DNA from: Rubrivivax gelatinosus
GTDB lineage: Bacteria > Pseudomonadota > Gammaproteobacteria > Burkholderiales > Burkholderiaceae_C
Length of the DNA: 64,000 nucleotides
Assembly (NCBI RefSeq): GCF_004340905.1
Contig: NZ_SLXD01000001.1
Location: forward strand, 496,001 to 560,000
Direction of reading: 5' to 3'
The notes beneath the pieces are model-generated. The model made no database searches, had not been told where the DNA came from, and was given only the letters and a program-made list of their open reading frames with translations. The number at the start of each line of letters is the position of its first letter. Within the stretch, counting starts at the first letter, position 1. Positions 30,900 through 40,286 of this stretch are shown here, in pieces. A program made the position numbers and the translations under genes.

Positions 30900-33668
30900 A
30901 TGAACACCTTTGCCCGCACCGCCGCCGCGATCGCCGTCGCCACGCTGCTCGCCGCCTGCGGCGGCCCGTCCGAGGCGGAACTGCTCGCCTCGGCCCAGGA
31001 CTCGCTCGCGCGCCAGGACACCAAGACGGCGACGATCTCGCTGAAGTCCGCGCTGCAGAAGAACCCCGAACTCGCCGAGGCCCGGCTGCTGCTGGGCACC
31101 ACGCTGCTGGCCAGCGGCGACGCCGCCGGCGCCAGCGTCGAACTGCGCAAGGCCTCGCAACTGAAGCTGCCCGAGGCGCGTGTCTTGCCGCCGCTGGCCC
31201 GCGCGCTGCTCGCCAGCGGCGAGGACCGCCGCATCGTGCAGACCTGGGCCGCCACGCGGCTGGACACGCCCGAGGCCGACGCCGACCTGTCGACCACGCT
31301 GGCCCAGGCCTACCTGAGGCTGGACCAGCCCACCCAGGCCCGCGAGGCGGTCGACGCCGCGCTGCGGGCCCTGCCGGCCTACGCGCCGGCCAAGCTGCTG
31401 AAGGCGCGCCTGCTGGCCGCCGACCAGGACGTGGACGGCGCGATCGTCCTCGTCGACGAGATGACCGCCGCCGACACGCGCCAGGCCGACGCCTGGCTGC
31501 TCAAGGGCCAGCTCGAACAGTACGGCCGGCGCGACGCCCAGGCCGCGATCGCCGCCTACCGCCGCGCCGTCGAGGCCGATCCGCGCCGCATGGCGGCGCA
31601 TCAGGCCCTGGTCGGCCTGCTGGTGGCCGGTGGCGATATCGCCGCCGCCGAGGCCCACGTGCAGCAGCTCGTCAAGACCCAGCCCGACATCGCGGGCACG
31701 CAGCTGCTGCAGGCCCAGATCGCCTACCTGCGTGCCGACTACGAAGGCGTGCGCCGCCTGGTGCAGCCGCTGGTGCAGGCAACGCCGAACAACCCCGTCG
31801 TGCTGCAGCTCGCCGGCGCGGCGGAGTTCCAGCTGCGTGCGCTGCCGCAGGCCGAGACACTGCTGGCCAAGGCCGTGCAGCTGCAGCCGGGCATGCCGCT
31901 GGCGACGGGGCTGCTGGTGCAGCTGTACCTGCGCACCGGGCAGGCGGACAAGGCGCTGGCGCTGCTGCAGCCCGAACTCGACGGCGGCAAACCGCGGGCC
32001 GAGACGCTGCTGCTGGCCGGCCAGGCCCACCTGCAGAACGGCGAAGCGCGCCAGGCCGAAGCCGCGTTCGCCCAGGCGGCCAGGCTCGCGCCGCAGGATC
32101 CGCGCGCCCGCACCGCGCTGGCGCTGGGCAAGATCGGCCGCGGCGAAGCCGCCGCCGGGCTCGGCGAACTCGAATCGCTGGCCGCCAGCGACGCGGGCAT
32201 CGGTGCCGACATGGCGCTCATCGCCTCGCAGCTGCGCCGCGGCGAGCGTGCCAAGGCGCTGAAGGCGATCGACGCGCTGGATGCCAAACGCCCGCAGGAC
32301 CCGACGCCCCAGCTGATGCGCGGCCGTGTGCTGCTGGCCAGCGGCGAGCGCGCCGCTGCCCGCAGCGCGTTCGAGAACGCACTGGCACGCGACGCCGCCT
32401 ACTTCCCCGCCGTCGCCGGCCTGGCCGCGATCGACCTGGCCGAGGGCAACACCGCCGCGGCGCGCCAGCGCTTCGACGCCGCCCTCGCGCGCGACCCGAA
32501 GAACTGGCGCGCGATGCTCGCACTGGCCGAATGGCTGGAGCGCACCGGCGCCGGCGCCGACGCGGTGAGCGCGCAGTACGCCGCGGCCGTGAAGGCGGCC
32601 CCCGGCGAGGTGCTGCCGCGGCTGCGGCTGATCGACGAGCGCCTCGCGCGGCGCGACACCAGCGGCGCCCTGGCCGCGGCCCGCGAGGCCGCAGCGGCCC
32701 TGCCGTCGAACCGCGAGCTGCTGGGCGCGCTGGGGCGCGCCGAACTCGCCAACCGCGACTACCAGCAGGCGTTGACCCGCTTCCAGAAGCTCTCCCAGCT
32801 GCAGCCGCGTTCGCCGGCCGGGCTGCTGGGCCAGAGCGACGCCTACATCGGACTGAAGGACATGGCGGCGGCCGAACGGGCGCTCAAGTCGGCGCTGGAG
32901 CTGGTGCCGCGCCTGCTGCCCGCGCAGCAGGCGCTGGTGGCGCTGTACACCGGCGAGGGCCGCTATGCCGAGGCGGTGGGGCTGGCACGCGAGATCCAGA
33001 AGCAGCGCCCGGCCGAGGCCGCCGGTTACTTCGCCGAAGCGGCGGTCGAGCAGGCGCGCCGCAAGCCCGAGGCCGCCCTGGCGATCTACCGCACGGCGCA
33101 GCAGAAGGCGCCGGGCGCCGAGACGGCGATCCGGCTGCACGCCGCGCTGCACGCCGCCGGCCAGGCCGAGGAGGCCGGACGTCTCGCCGCCGGCTGGCAG
33201 AAACAACATCCGCAGGACCTGGCCTTCCGCTTCCACCTGGGCGACCTCGCGCTGACGCGCCAGGACTGGGCCGGTGCCGAGGCGCGTTACCGCGAGGTGC
33301 TGGCGCGCCAGCCGGACAACCCGCTGGCGCTGAACAACGTCGCCTGGCTGATGCTCAGGCAAGGCAAGCCGGGCGCCCTGGCGCTGGCCGAGAAGGCCAA
33401 CACCGCCGCGCCCGGGCAGCCCGCGCTGCGCGACACGCTGGCGCTGGCGGCCGCGGCCGAGGGCCAGCTGCCGCGGGCCCTGGCGCTGCAGAAGGACACG
33501 GTGCAGCGCGCACCGGAAGCCCCGGCGCTGCGGCTGACGCTGGCCAAGCTGCTGCTGCAGTCGGGCGACAAGGCGGCGGCCCGCGTCGAGCTGGACAAGC
33601 TGAACAAGCTGGGCAGCGGTTTCGACGGCCAGGCCGAGGTCGCCGAACTGCTGAAGAAGGCAAGCTGA
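30900..33668 (+). CDS. prsT: PEP-CTERM system TPR-repeat lipoprotein PrsT, copy 2
   Basis: 922 aa. The signal peptide ends at lipobox LLAACG (Cys20), then comes a TPR solenoid of about 20 repeats. It aligns with the first PrsT from the start of the mature protein (SLKSALQKNPELAEARLLLG against QLKAALQKNPDSGELRFLLG) to the shared end ARxELDKLxKLG. The two paralogues bracket the sugar transferase, prsK and prsR, suggesting duplication within the locus followed by divergence. Copy 2 is more Ala-rich. It lies 70 bp downstream of prsR and may be cotranscribed. Distinct clients or redundancy cannot be told apart from sequence. Confidence 0.93.
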   Translation: MNTFARTAAAIAVATLLAACGGPSEAELLASAQDSLARQDTKTATISLKSALQKNPELAEARLLLGTTLLASGDAAGASVELRKASQLKLPEARVLPPLARALLASGEDRRIVQTWAATRLDTPEADADLSTTLAQAYLRLDQPTQAREAVDAALRALPAYAPAKLLKARLLAADQDVDGAIVLVDEMTAADTRQADAWLLKGQLEQYGRRDAQAAIAAYRRAVEADPRRMAAHQALVGLLVAGGDIAAAEAHVQQLVKTQPDIAGTQLLQAQIAYLRADYEGVRRLVQPLVQATPNNPVVLQLAGAAEFQLRALPQAETLLAKAVQLQPGMPLATGLLVQLYLRTGQADKALALLQPELDGGKPRAETLLLAGQAHLQNGEARQAEAAFAQAARLAPQDPRARTALALGKIGRGEAAAGLGELESLAASDAGIGADMALIASQLRRGERAKALKAIDALDAKRPQDPTPQLMRGRVLLASGERAAARSAFENALARDAAYFPAVAGLAAIDLAEGNTAAARQRFDAALARDPKNWRAMLALAEWLERTGAGADAVSAQYAAAVKAAPGEVLPRLRLIDERLARRDTSGALAAAREAAAALPSNRELLGALGRAELANRDYQQALTRFQKLSQLQPRSPAGLLGQSDAYIGLKDMAAAERALKSALELVPRLLPAQQALVALYTGEGRYAEAVGLAREIQKQRPAEAAGYFAEAAVEQARRKPEAALAIYRTAQQKAPGAETAIRLHAALHAAGQAEEAGRLAAGWQKQHPQDLAFRFHLGDLALTRQDWAGAEARYREVLARQPDNPLALNNVAWLMLRQGKPGALALAEKANTAAPGQPALRDTLALAAAAEGQLPRALALQKDTVQRAPEAPALRLTLAKLLLQSGDKAAARVELDKLNKLGSGFDGQAEVAELLKKAS

Positions 33669-33738
33669 GCCGGCACCTGCGAGGCCGCAAGGCCTGGCAC
33701 GCCCGCCGCCGGGCGCGACATCACCCCGACCGGCCGGG

Positions 33739-34842
33739 TCAGCCTTCCTGGCGCTGCGCGGCTTCCTGCTCGCGCAGCTCGGCGCCCGTGACACGGCGCC
33801 AGGCCTTGCGCGCGAGGTGGCGCACGAGCAGCGGCAGCGGCATGCGCAGCCAGTGCGAGCGCAGATACAGCGCCAGCCTCGCCGCCGGCGCGCCCGGCGT
33901 CTCGCAGCTCGGGTGCTGCGGCTGCAGCACGCGTTCGTAACACGCGTCCAGCAGCGCCGGCAGCGGCCAGGGCGGGGCCGAGCGCGCCAGTTCGCGCTGC
34001 ACCTCGGGCGGGACCGGCGTGCCCAGCACACGCGCGCTGTGGCGCAGCGCGTAATGCAGCGGCCGGCGCAGCCCCAGCCGGCCGGCGCGTTCGACCGTGC
34101 GGTCCCAGTAACCGGGCTCGGCGCCGCCGTGGCGAACCAGTGCGTCCAGGTCGAACAGGTCGCGCAGGCCGTTGGCGAACTCGCCTTCGTGGAACAGGTG
34201 CGTGGCGCTGTGCAGCAGCAGGTCCGGCGGCGCGAAGGTCGACAGGCCCGGCCAGTCGGCCAGCGGACGAAGGTCCTCGAACAGCGCCGGCGTCGCCAGC
34301 GCGGTGCGCGAGGTCAGCGGCAGCAGCGTGTGGTGCACGTCGAGCACGGTGCCGCGGCGGCGGTGGCGCATCGGCGGCAGCTCGTGCATCCAGCGCCGGT
34401 AGTACTGCTCGTCGTAGGGCGACAGCGGCTCGACGACCCAGCCGTGGCTCAGCAGCCGGCTCTCGACTTCGGCCAGGGTCTCGCGTGGCACCAGCAGGTC
34501 GAGGTCGCCGTACAGCCGCGAGCGCGCCAGCGGCAGGTCCAGCGCCAGATAGGCGCCGCCCTTGAGCACGACGGCCTGCGCCGCCCCGTCCAGCGCCTGG
34601 GCGACACGGTCGAGCTCCCAGCGCATGCGCTGGCGCTGGGCGTCGGCGATGCGGCGAGCCGCTCCCAGGTGCACCCGGGCCACGGCGGGCGCCTCGAGGC
34701 CGGCATCGGCCAGCGCGTCGTGCAGACGGGCGAGCAGGTTCGCGCGCCGCGCCTGGCGCAGCAGCAGGTCCCAGCCGGGCAGGGGCAGCGAGGCCGCGCG
34801 TGCCGGATCGAGCAGCACCTCGACGAGCAGGCTGCGATTCAC
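33739..34842 (-). CDS. Nucleotidyltransferase family protein (PF14907-like) of the HprK/PqqD cassette
   Basis: 367 aa from a GTG start overlapping the stop of the kinase gene by 4 bp. The nucleotidyltransferase signature is LKGGAYLALDLP followed by RLYGDLDLLVPRE, with the metal-binding Asp-x-Asp in GDLDLLV. Then comes LDVHHTLLP and an extended helical C-terminus. Relatives accompany HPr-kinase-like enzymes in some lasso-peptide clusters, where they further decorate a phosphorylated serine. Here the gene is third in a cassette after PqqD-like and kinase genes. The substrate is unknown. Confidence 0.82.
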   Translation of the reverse strand: MNRSLLVEVLLDPARAASLPLPGWDLLLRQARRANLLARLHDALADAGLEAPAVARVHLGAARRIADAQRQRMRWELDRVAQALDGAAQAVVLKGGAYLALDLPLARSRLYGDLDLLVPRETLAEVESRLLSHGWVVEPLSPYDEQYYRRWMHELPPMRHRRRGTVLDVHHTLLPLTSRTALATPALFEDLRPLADWPGLSTFAPPDLLLHSATHLFHEGEFANGLRDLFDLDALVRHGGAEPGYWDRTVERAGRLGLRRPLHYALRHSARVLGTPVPPEVQRELARSAPPWPLPALLDACYERVLQPQHPSCETPGAPAARLALYLRSHWLRMPLPLLVRHLARKAWRRVTGAELREQEAAQRQEG

Positions 34843-35753
34843 GGCAGATCCCCCGCGGCGAGCGCGTCGAAAGCCGGCGCCAGCTCGTCGAGCGCGCCAT
34901 AGCTGAAGCGCAGGCAGGCGGTGTGGCCGACCATCGTCGTCAGCGCGTCGAAGCCCTGCAGCCCGAGCACGTGGTAGTTGAACGACTGCTCGGCCAGCAG
35001 CAGCGCCGCCTCGGCGCGGTCGATGCGCTCGAAGGCGGCGCGCGCACCGGCCTGCCAGCGTGGCAGCACGACCCAGGCCGGCCGTGCCGGCTCGGCACGC
35101 CGGCTCACGGCTTGGGCCGGCGGGCGCATCAGCGCGATCGTGCCCTTGAGCGTGTCGGGCACCGGCGGCGAGATCACCGCCTCGGGCACGAAACCGGCCA
35201 CGAGGCCGATCGACGCGTTCTTCAGGTTCACCGCGCGTGCCATGCCATGCACCAGGCCCGTCGCCGGGTCCAGCAGCGCGAGCTCGTCGGACAGCAGGCG
35301 CCAGCCACGGTGCGCCAGCACCGCCGTCAGCGTGCTCTTGCCCGAGCCCGGCGGCGCCGGCAGCACGAGCGCGCGGCCGTCGCGCTCCAGAACCGCCGCG
35401 TGGCAGACCAGGAACTGGTGCGCGTGCGCGGCGACACACCAGTTCAGGCCCCATTCGAGCATCGTCGGCGCCTGGTTCGCCGGCAGGCTGACGAAAGCCG
35501 GCAGGCCGTCGAAGACGAAACGGGCGCGCCGCCGCCCGGGCAGCCCGAAACGCGACGCCCGGATCTCGAGGTGGTAGTCGACGAAACCGTCCTGCGGGGC
35601 GAGCGGGAAGTCGGCGTACAGCAGCGCCACCGCGTCGGCGACGGCCGGCAGGCCCGAGCGCACGCAGGCCACGAAAGGCAGGATGTCCAGGCGCAGCCCG
35701 TCGGCACGGAGGCGGCGCAGCAGCGACGCCCGGTCAAGGTCGGATACCTTCAA
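34839..35753 (-). CDS. HprK-related kinase A
   Basis: 304 aa, apparently from a TTG start that overlaps the stop of the PqqD-like gene (TTGA). The P-loop APPGSGKST is at about residues 133-141, followed by LLSDELALLD, the HPr-kinase-like metal/catalytic region. It lacks the N-terminal domain and HPr-recognition elements of true HPr kinase/phosphorylase. It matches the HprK-rel-A group that is found next to small PqqD-like proteins. The likely reaction is ATP-dependent Ser/Thr phosphorylation of a peptide or protein presented by the PqqD-like protein. Confidence 0.85.
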   Translation of the reverse strand: MKVSDLDRASLLRRLRADGLRLDILPFVACVRSGLPAVADAVALLYADFPLAPQDGFVDYHLEIRASRFGLPGRRRARFVFDGLPAFVSLPANQAPTMLEWGLNWCVAAHAHQFLVCHAAVLERDGRALVLPAPPGSGKSTLTAVLAHRGWRLLSDELALLDPATGLVHGMARAVNLKNASIGLVAGFVPEAVISPPVPDTLKGTIALMRPPAQAVSRRAEPARPAWVVLPRWQAGARAAFERIDRAEAALLLAEQSFNYHVLGLQGFDALTTMVGHTACLRFSYGALDELAPAFDALAAGDLP

Positions 35754-36040
35754 GGCGCAGGCAGCAGCGTGGCGAGGCCCCGGGTCGACAGACGCAGGAG
35801 TTCGACCTGGACGTCGCTCGCGAGCGAGCCCGGAGCGGCAGCCCCGAGATCCCGGGCCAGTTCATCGACCAGATCCTCGAGCACGCCCGCCGGGTGCTCG
35901 GCCAGGCGCAGCAGGAGCTCCTGCGCCAGGGCGCTCAGCAGGAAGGTGTCGCCGCTGCGATCGTCGTAGGCGATGGCGCTGCCGTCGTCGCCGAAGGTCC
36001 GGATGTGCACCGCCGGCTGCGGCACCAGGGCCCAGCGCAC
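35750..36040 (-). CDS. PqqD-family peptide chaperone of the HprK-related kinase system
   Basis: 96 aa from the GTG at 36040 (VRWALVPQPAVHIRTFGDDG). The winged-helix PqqD fold is suggested by AIAYDDRSGDTFLLSALAQE followed by LLLRLAEHPAGVLEDLVDEL. PqqD-like proteins bind the leader of a precursor peptide and hand it to the modifying enzyme. It is sandwiched between the Tat-like protein gene (7 bp upstream) and the kinase (overlapping), which supports a dedicated modification system. A longer upstream frame exists but has no family resemblance. Confidence 0.8.
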   Translation of the reverse strand: MRWALVPQPAVHIRTFGDDGSAIAYDDRSGDTFLLSALAQELLLRLAEHPAGVLEDLVDELARDLGAAAPGSLASDVQVELLRLSTRGLATLLPAP

Positions 36041-36047
36041 GACGGCG

Positions 36048-36728
36048 TCACTTCGGTCGCGCCAGGTTGTTCTGGACCACGTAGTCCGTGATCTCCGAGC
36101 GACCCCAGGCGGACTTGCCGGACTTCGGATCGAAGCTGCCGGTGGCCATGTCCCGGACATGCGAGGACGGGGCGCAATTCGTGGGCGAGTAGCTGCTATT
36201 GGACAGCAGCTTCTGGTTCAGCAGGGCGACGAGGACCGCCCGCGTGAAGTCGCTGGAGCCGCTGCAGCGGCCGTTGAGCGCGGCGTCCAGAAGCTCGGTC
36301 TTGGCCAGCCCCGACGGCACCGCGTCGAGACCGCACTGCTCGAGCGTCAGCTTCTTCTTGGCGTCGGTGTAGTTGAAGTTGCCCCACTTGTCGTAGTGCT
36401 TCTTCAGGTTCGAGCACAGGACGTTCCAGGGCTTGCCGTAGCCGGCGTAGTCCTGGTTGCCGCACCAGTGCGTATGCGACCAGCCGTCGATCTTGGTGCC
36501 CGCCGACGAGCCGGTGCCCGCGCTGGCCGAGGCCATCGCCGAGCCCCAGGCCGAGGTCGAGATGCAGTTGTAGGTGGCGTGAACCGGCCGCCCGACCAGC
36601 AGCAGCGAGGCCGGCGCAGCCCCGCCGGCGATCTTCAGCAGGCGCCGGCGGCGTGCAGCGAACGCGGCCGACGCGGCGGCGTCGGGGCGCGGTTCGGGGG
36701 ATTCGACGGGGTGTTGGCTGTCGTTCAT
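36048..36728 (-). CDS. Putative Tat-exported Cys/Ser-rich protein, candidate substrate of the HprK/PqqD cassette
   Basis: 226 aa of unknown function. The N-terminus has a twin-arginine-like motif (RRRRLLK, residues 26-32), a hydrophobic stretch and PVHA just before residue 52, so it is probably exported folded. The mature part is Ser-rich near its start (residues 57-76) and has six cysteines (55, 89, 105, 132, 155, 185). Other features are HTHWCGNQDYAGYGKPW and a basic C-terminus. No domain is recognised. It is the first gene of the four-gene minus-strand cassette, so it is the best candidate for the protein acted on by the kinase and nucleotidyltransferase. Confidence 0.7.
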   Translation of the reverse strand: MNDSQHPVESPEPRPDAAASAAFAARRRRLLKIAGGAAPASLLLVGRPVHATYNCISTSAWGSAMASASAGTGSSAGTKIDGWSHTHWCGNQDYAGYGKPWNVLCSNLKKHYDKWGNFNYTDAKKKLTLEQCGLDAVPSGLAKTELLDAALNGRCSGSSDFTRAVLVALLNQKLLSNSSYSPTNCAPSSHVRDMATGSFDPKSGKSAWGRSEITDYVVQNNLARPK

Positions 36729-36957
36729 CGCGGCTCCCTCGGAATGGGCGCAGGGCGTGGCCCTGGAGCGGGTCCGGTCAGCCGGAGTGTAGACCGCCAC
36801 CCCCGGCGGACACACCTTGCAACGGGCCCTTGAATCGGTGGTCGAGGCCAGCGTCGGGCGGCCATCCGTGCGGAGTTCCTCGGCTGGCGCCCGGCACTCA
36901 ATTGCGACAAGCTGTTGCAGGGCCTCAATCCGGCGCCGCGCGCGCCGTAACCGTGTC

Positions 36958-38271
36958 ATGAGCACCCGCCTGCGCAAGAACCTCCACGCCGGACTGCGTT
37001 CGGCGATGGGCATGCTGCCCCAGACCACGCGGCACGCGATCTTCCGGCGCATGGTCGACTGCGACCCGGCGCCGGACGACCGGCTGCAGGTGCGCATCGT
37101 CGACGCGCGGCAGGACCTGGAGGCCTGTTTCGGGCTGCTGCACGACGCCTACGTTGCCAGCGGCTTCATGAAGCCCCACCCCTCGGGCCTGCGCGTGACG
37201 CCCTACCACGCGCTGCCGACGACGACGACGATCGCCGCGTTCTGGGACGGCGAGGTCGTCGGCACGATGTCGATGATCCGCGAAGGCGTCTTCGGCTTTC
37301 CGCTGCAGTCGGTGTTCGACCTGAGCGCGGTGCGCGCCCAGCCCGGCCGCGTGGCCGAGATCTCGGCGCTGGCGGTGCACCGGAAGTTCCGCGCCAGCGG
37401 CGGCAAGATCCTGTTCCCGCTGATGAAGTTCATGTACGAGTACTGCTCTCAGTACTTCGACACCCGGCATCTGGTCATCGCGGTCAATCCGAACAAGATC
37501 GAGCTCTACGAGTCGCTGCTGTTCTTCCGCCGCCTGCAGGCCGCCACGGTGGAGAACTACGACTTCGCCAACGGCGCGCCGGCCGTGGGCGCGACGCTGG
37601 ACCTGCACCAGGCGCCCGAGACCTTCCGCGCCGCCTACACCGGCCGCGAGGGCCGCAAGGACCTGCACCACTACTTCGTCGAGCAGCGCCTGCCCAACCT
37701 GAAGCTGCCCGAGCGCCGCTACTTCACCACCAACGACCCGGTGATGACGCCGGCGCTGCTGGACTACTTCTTCACCCAGCGCACCGACTGTTTCGCCCAG
37801 CTCGACCCGCGCCGCCTGGGGCTGCTGCACAGCATCTACGACAGCCCCGAATACGCCGCGGTGCTGCCGCCGCTGCCCTACGGCCACCAGGCCGGCAGCG
37901 CGGCGCTGCGCCGCCATCCGCGCTACTCGATCAAATGCCCGGCGGTGCTGACGCTGGAGGACCGCCCGCAGGCGCTGGAAGTCGTCGAGCTGTCGCAGCA
38001 GGGCTTCCAGGCCCATGGTGCCAACGACCTGGCGATGGGCGCCCGCGGCTGGATGAAGGTGCAGCTCGGCGAGGGCGTCGAGTCCACCGTGCTGGCCGAG
38101 GTGGTGCGCCGCGTGCCGACGGCCGTCGGCCACTTCCACGGCTTTCGCGTCGAGGCGCCGGACCCGGCCTGGCTGCGCTGCGTGCGCCTGCTGGAGACCG
38201 GCACCACACACGCCGACCTGGCCGCCGAACGCCCCGCCGGCAGCCTGCCCTCCGAACGCCGGGCGGCCTGA
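36958..38271 (+). CDS. FeeM-like N-acyl amino acid synthase fused to a PilZ domain
   Basis: 437 aa. Residues about 40-250 form a GNAT/FeeM-type acyltransferase domain (CFGLLHDAYVASGFMKPHPS, then VAEISALAVHRKFRASGGKI, typical of PEP-CTERM/exosortase-associated acyltransferases and FeeM). The C-terminus, about 315-415, is a PilZ-like domain starting RRHPRYSIK with ELSQQG in place of the usual (D/N)xSxxG. FeeM joins acyl groups from acyl-ACP to amino acids. The PilZ part suggests control by cyclic di-GMP. It is divergent from the Tat-like gene across 229 bp and is followed by a protease gene. Confidence 0.8.
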   Translation: MSTRLRKNLHAGLRSAMGMLPQTTRHAIFRRMVDCDPAPDDRLQVRIVDARQDLEACFGLLHDAYVASGFMKPHPSGLRVTPYHALPTTTTIAAFWDGEVVGTMSMIREGVFGFPLQSVFDLSAVRAQPGRVAEISALAVHRKFRASGGKILFPLMKFMYEYCSQYFDTRHLVIAVNPNKIELYESLLFFRRLQAATVENYDFANGAPAVGATLDLHQAPETFRAAYTGREGRKDLHHYFVEQRLPNLKLPERRYFTTNDPVMTPALLDYFFTQRTDCFAQLDPRRLGLLHSIYDSPEYAAVLPPLPYGHQAGSAALRRHPRYSIKCPAVLTLEDRPQALEVVELSQQGFQAHGANDLAMGARGWMKVQLGEGVESTVLAEVVRRVPTAVGHFHGFRVEAPDPAWLRCVRLLETGTTHADLAAERPAGSLPSERRAA

Positions 38272-38302
38272 ACGCGGGGGCGGCCCCGGCCCGGCCGGGT
38301 GC

Positions 38303-38308
38303 TATGCT
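38303..38308 (+). promoter_or_regulatory. Possible -10 element (TATGCT) for the S1C protease gene
   Basis: TATGCT, in the sequence GTGCTATGCTGGCC, matches the sigma-70 -10 pattern at most positions and lies 89 bp before the chosen TTG start. No clear -35 is visible. If used, the hairpin at 38353-38385 lies in the 5' untranslated region. Confidence 0.3.
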
Positions 38309-38352
38309 GGCCGCACCGTGCGTGCCCCGCTCCCGATCCGGAATCCAGGCCC

Positions 38353-38385
38353 GTCCGTCCGCGTGATGACACGCGGCCGACGGAC
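38353..38385 (+). other. Strong hairpin just upstream of the S1C protease start
   Basis: Arms GTCCGTC (38353-38359) plus CGCGTG (38360-38365) pair with CACGCG (38370-38375) and GACGGAC (38379-38385) around an ATGA loop, leaving a three-base GCC bulge. It ends six bases before the predicted TTG start and could either terminate the upstream transcript or restrict ribosome access. No T-run follows. Confidence 0.6.
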
Positions 38386-38391
38386 AGACGT

Positions 38392-39204
38392 TTGAAACCC
38401 GATACCCGTCGCCGCGCGTGGCTCGCCGCCACGCTGCTGGCGCTGGCACTGCCCGCGCGCGCCGGGCTGCCGGAGGTCATCGCCGTGGCCAAGCCCGGCG
38501 TCGTCGCCGTCGGCACCTTCAACCCGCTGGACAGCCCGCGCTTCGCGTTCCGCGGAACCGGTTTCGCGGTGCACGACGGCAGCTACGTGATCACCAACCA
38601 GCACGTGCTGCCGTCGCCCGGCGAAGCCGAGCAGCTGTCGCGGCTGTCGGTGCTGGTGGCGCGCGGCGGCCGCGTGTCCGAGGCGCGGTCGGCGCGCATT
38701 GCCGGCACCGATCGCGCCCACGACCTGGTGCTGCTGAAGATCGAGGGCCCGTCGCTGCCGCCGCTGGCGCTGGGCGACGCCGACGCCGCGCGCGAAGGCA
38801 TGTCGATCGCGCTCGTCGGTTTCCCGATCGCCGGCGCGCTCGGTTACTCGCCGGTCACGCACCGCGGCATCGTCTCGGCGATCACCGCGATCGCGCTGCC
38901 GGCCTCGACCTCGCGCCAGCTCGACCCGCGCGCGCTGCAGAAGCTGCGCGAGGGCCCGTTCGACATCTTCCAGCTCGACGCGACGGCCTATCCGGGCAAC
39001 AGCGGCGGGCCGGTGCTCGACGCCGAGACCGGCGAGGTGGTCGCCGTCGTCAACATGGTGCTGGTACGCGGCACGCGCGAGAACGCGATCCAGTTCCCCT
39101 CGGGCATCAGCTACGCGATCCCCGTGCGCCACGTGCACGAGCTGCTGCAGCAGGCCACCACGCCGGCGGCTGAGCCGACGGCCTCGGCTCAGCCGCCGCG
39201 CTGA
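38392..39204 (+). CDS. Secreted trypsin-like serine protease (S1C/HtrA-like, no PDZ domain)
   Basis: 270 aa from a probable TTG start. A signal peptide (LKPDTRRRAWLAATLLALAL then PARA) precedes a chymotrypsin-fold domain. The catalytic His is in VITNQHVLPS, the Asp in RAHDLVLLKIEG and the Ser in YPGNSGGPV. It is shorter than DegP because it lacks PDZ domains, so it is probably a soluble periplasmic protease. Its place after the FeeM-PilZ gene, within the XrtA neighbourhood, hints at processing of surface proteins. It ends directly against the convergent epimerase (0 bp gap). Confidence 0.85.
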   Translation: MKPDTRRRAWLAATLLALALPARAGLPEVIAVAKPGVVAVGTFNPLDSPRFAFRGTGFAVHDGSYVITNQHVLPSPGEAEQLSRLSVLVARGGRVSEARSARIAGTDRAHDLVLLKIEGPSLPPLALGDADAAREGMSIALVGFPIAGALGYSPVTHRGIVSAITAIALPASTSRQLDPRALQKLREGPFDIFQLDATAYPGNSGGPVLDAETGEVVAVVNMVLVRGTRENAIQFPSGISYAIPVRHVHELLQQATTPAAEPTASAQPPR

Positions 39205-40212
<1,008 letters not shown>

Positions 40213-40286
40213 GTCGGCGACGATTCTGGCATGCGGTCCTGGCCGCCGCCGCCCCCGTGCTCGCGGGCGGCGGCGTGCAGTTCTGC

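Noticed and set aside
36911-36935. GGCACTCAATTGC before the FeeM-PilZ gene as a sigma-54 site
   Set aside because: Spacing between GG and GC is 9 and not 10, which sigma-54 holoenzyme tolerates poorly.
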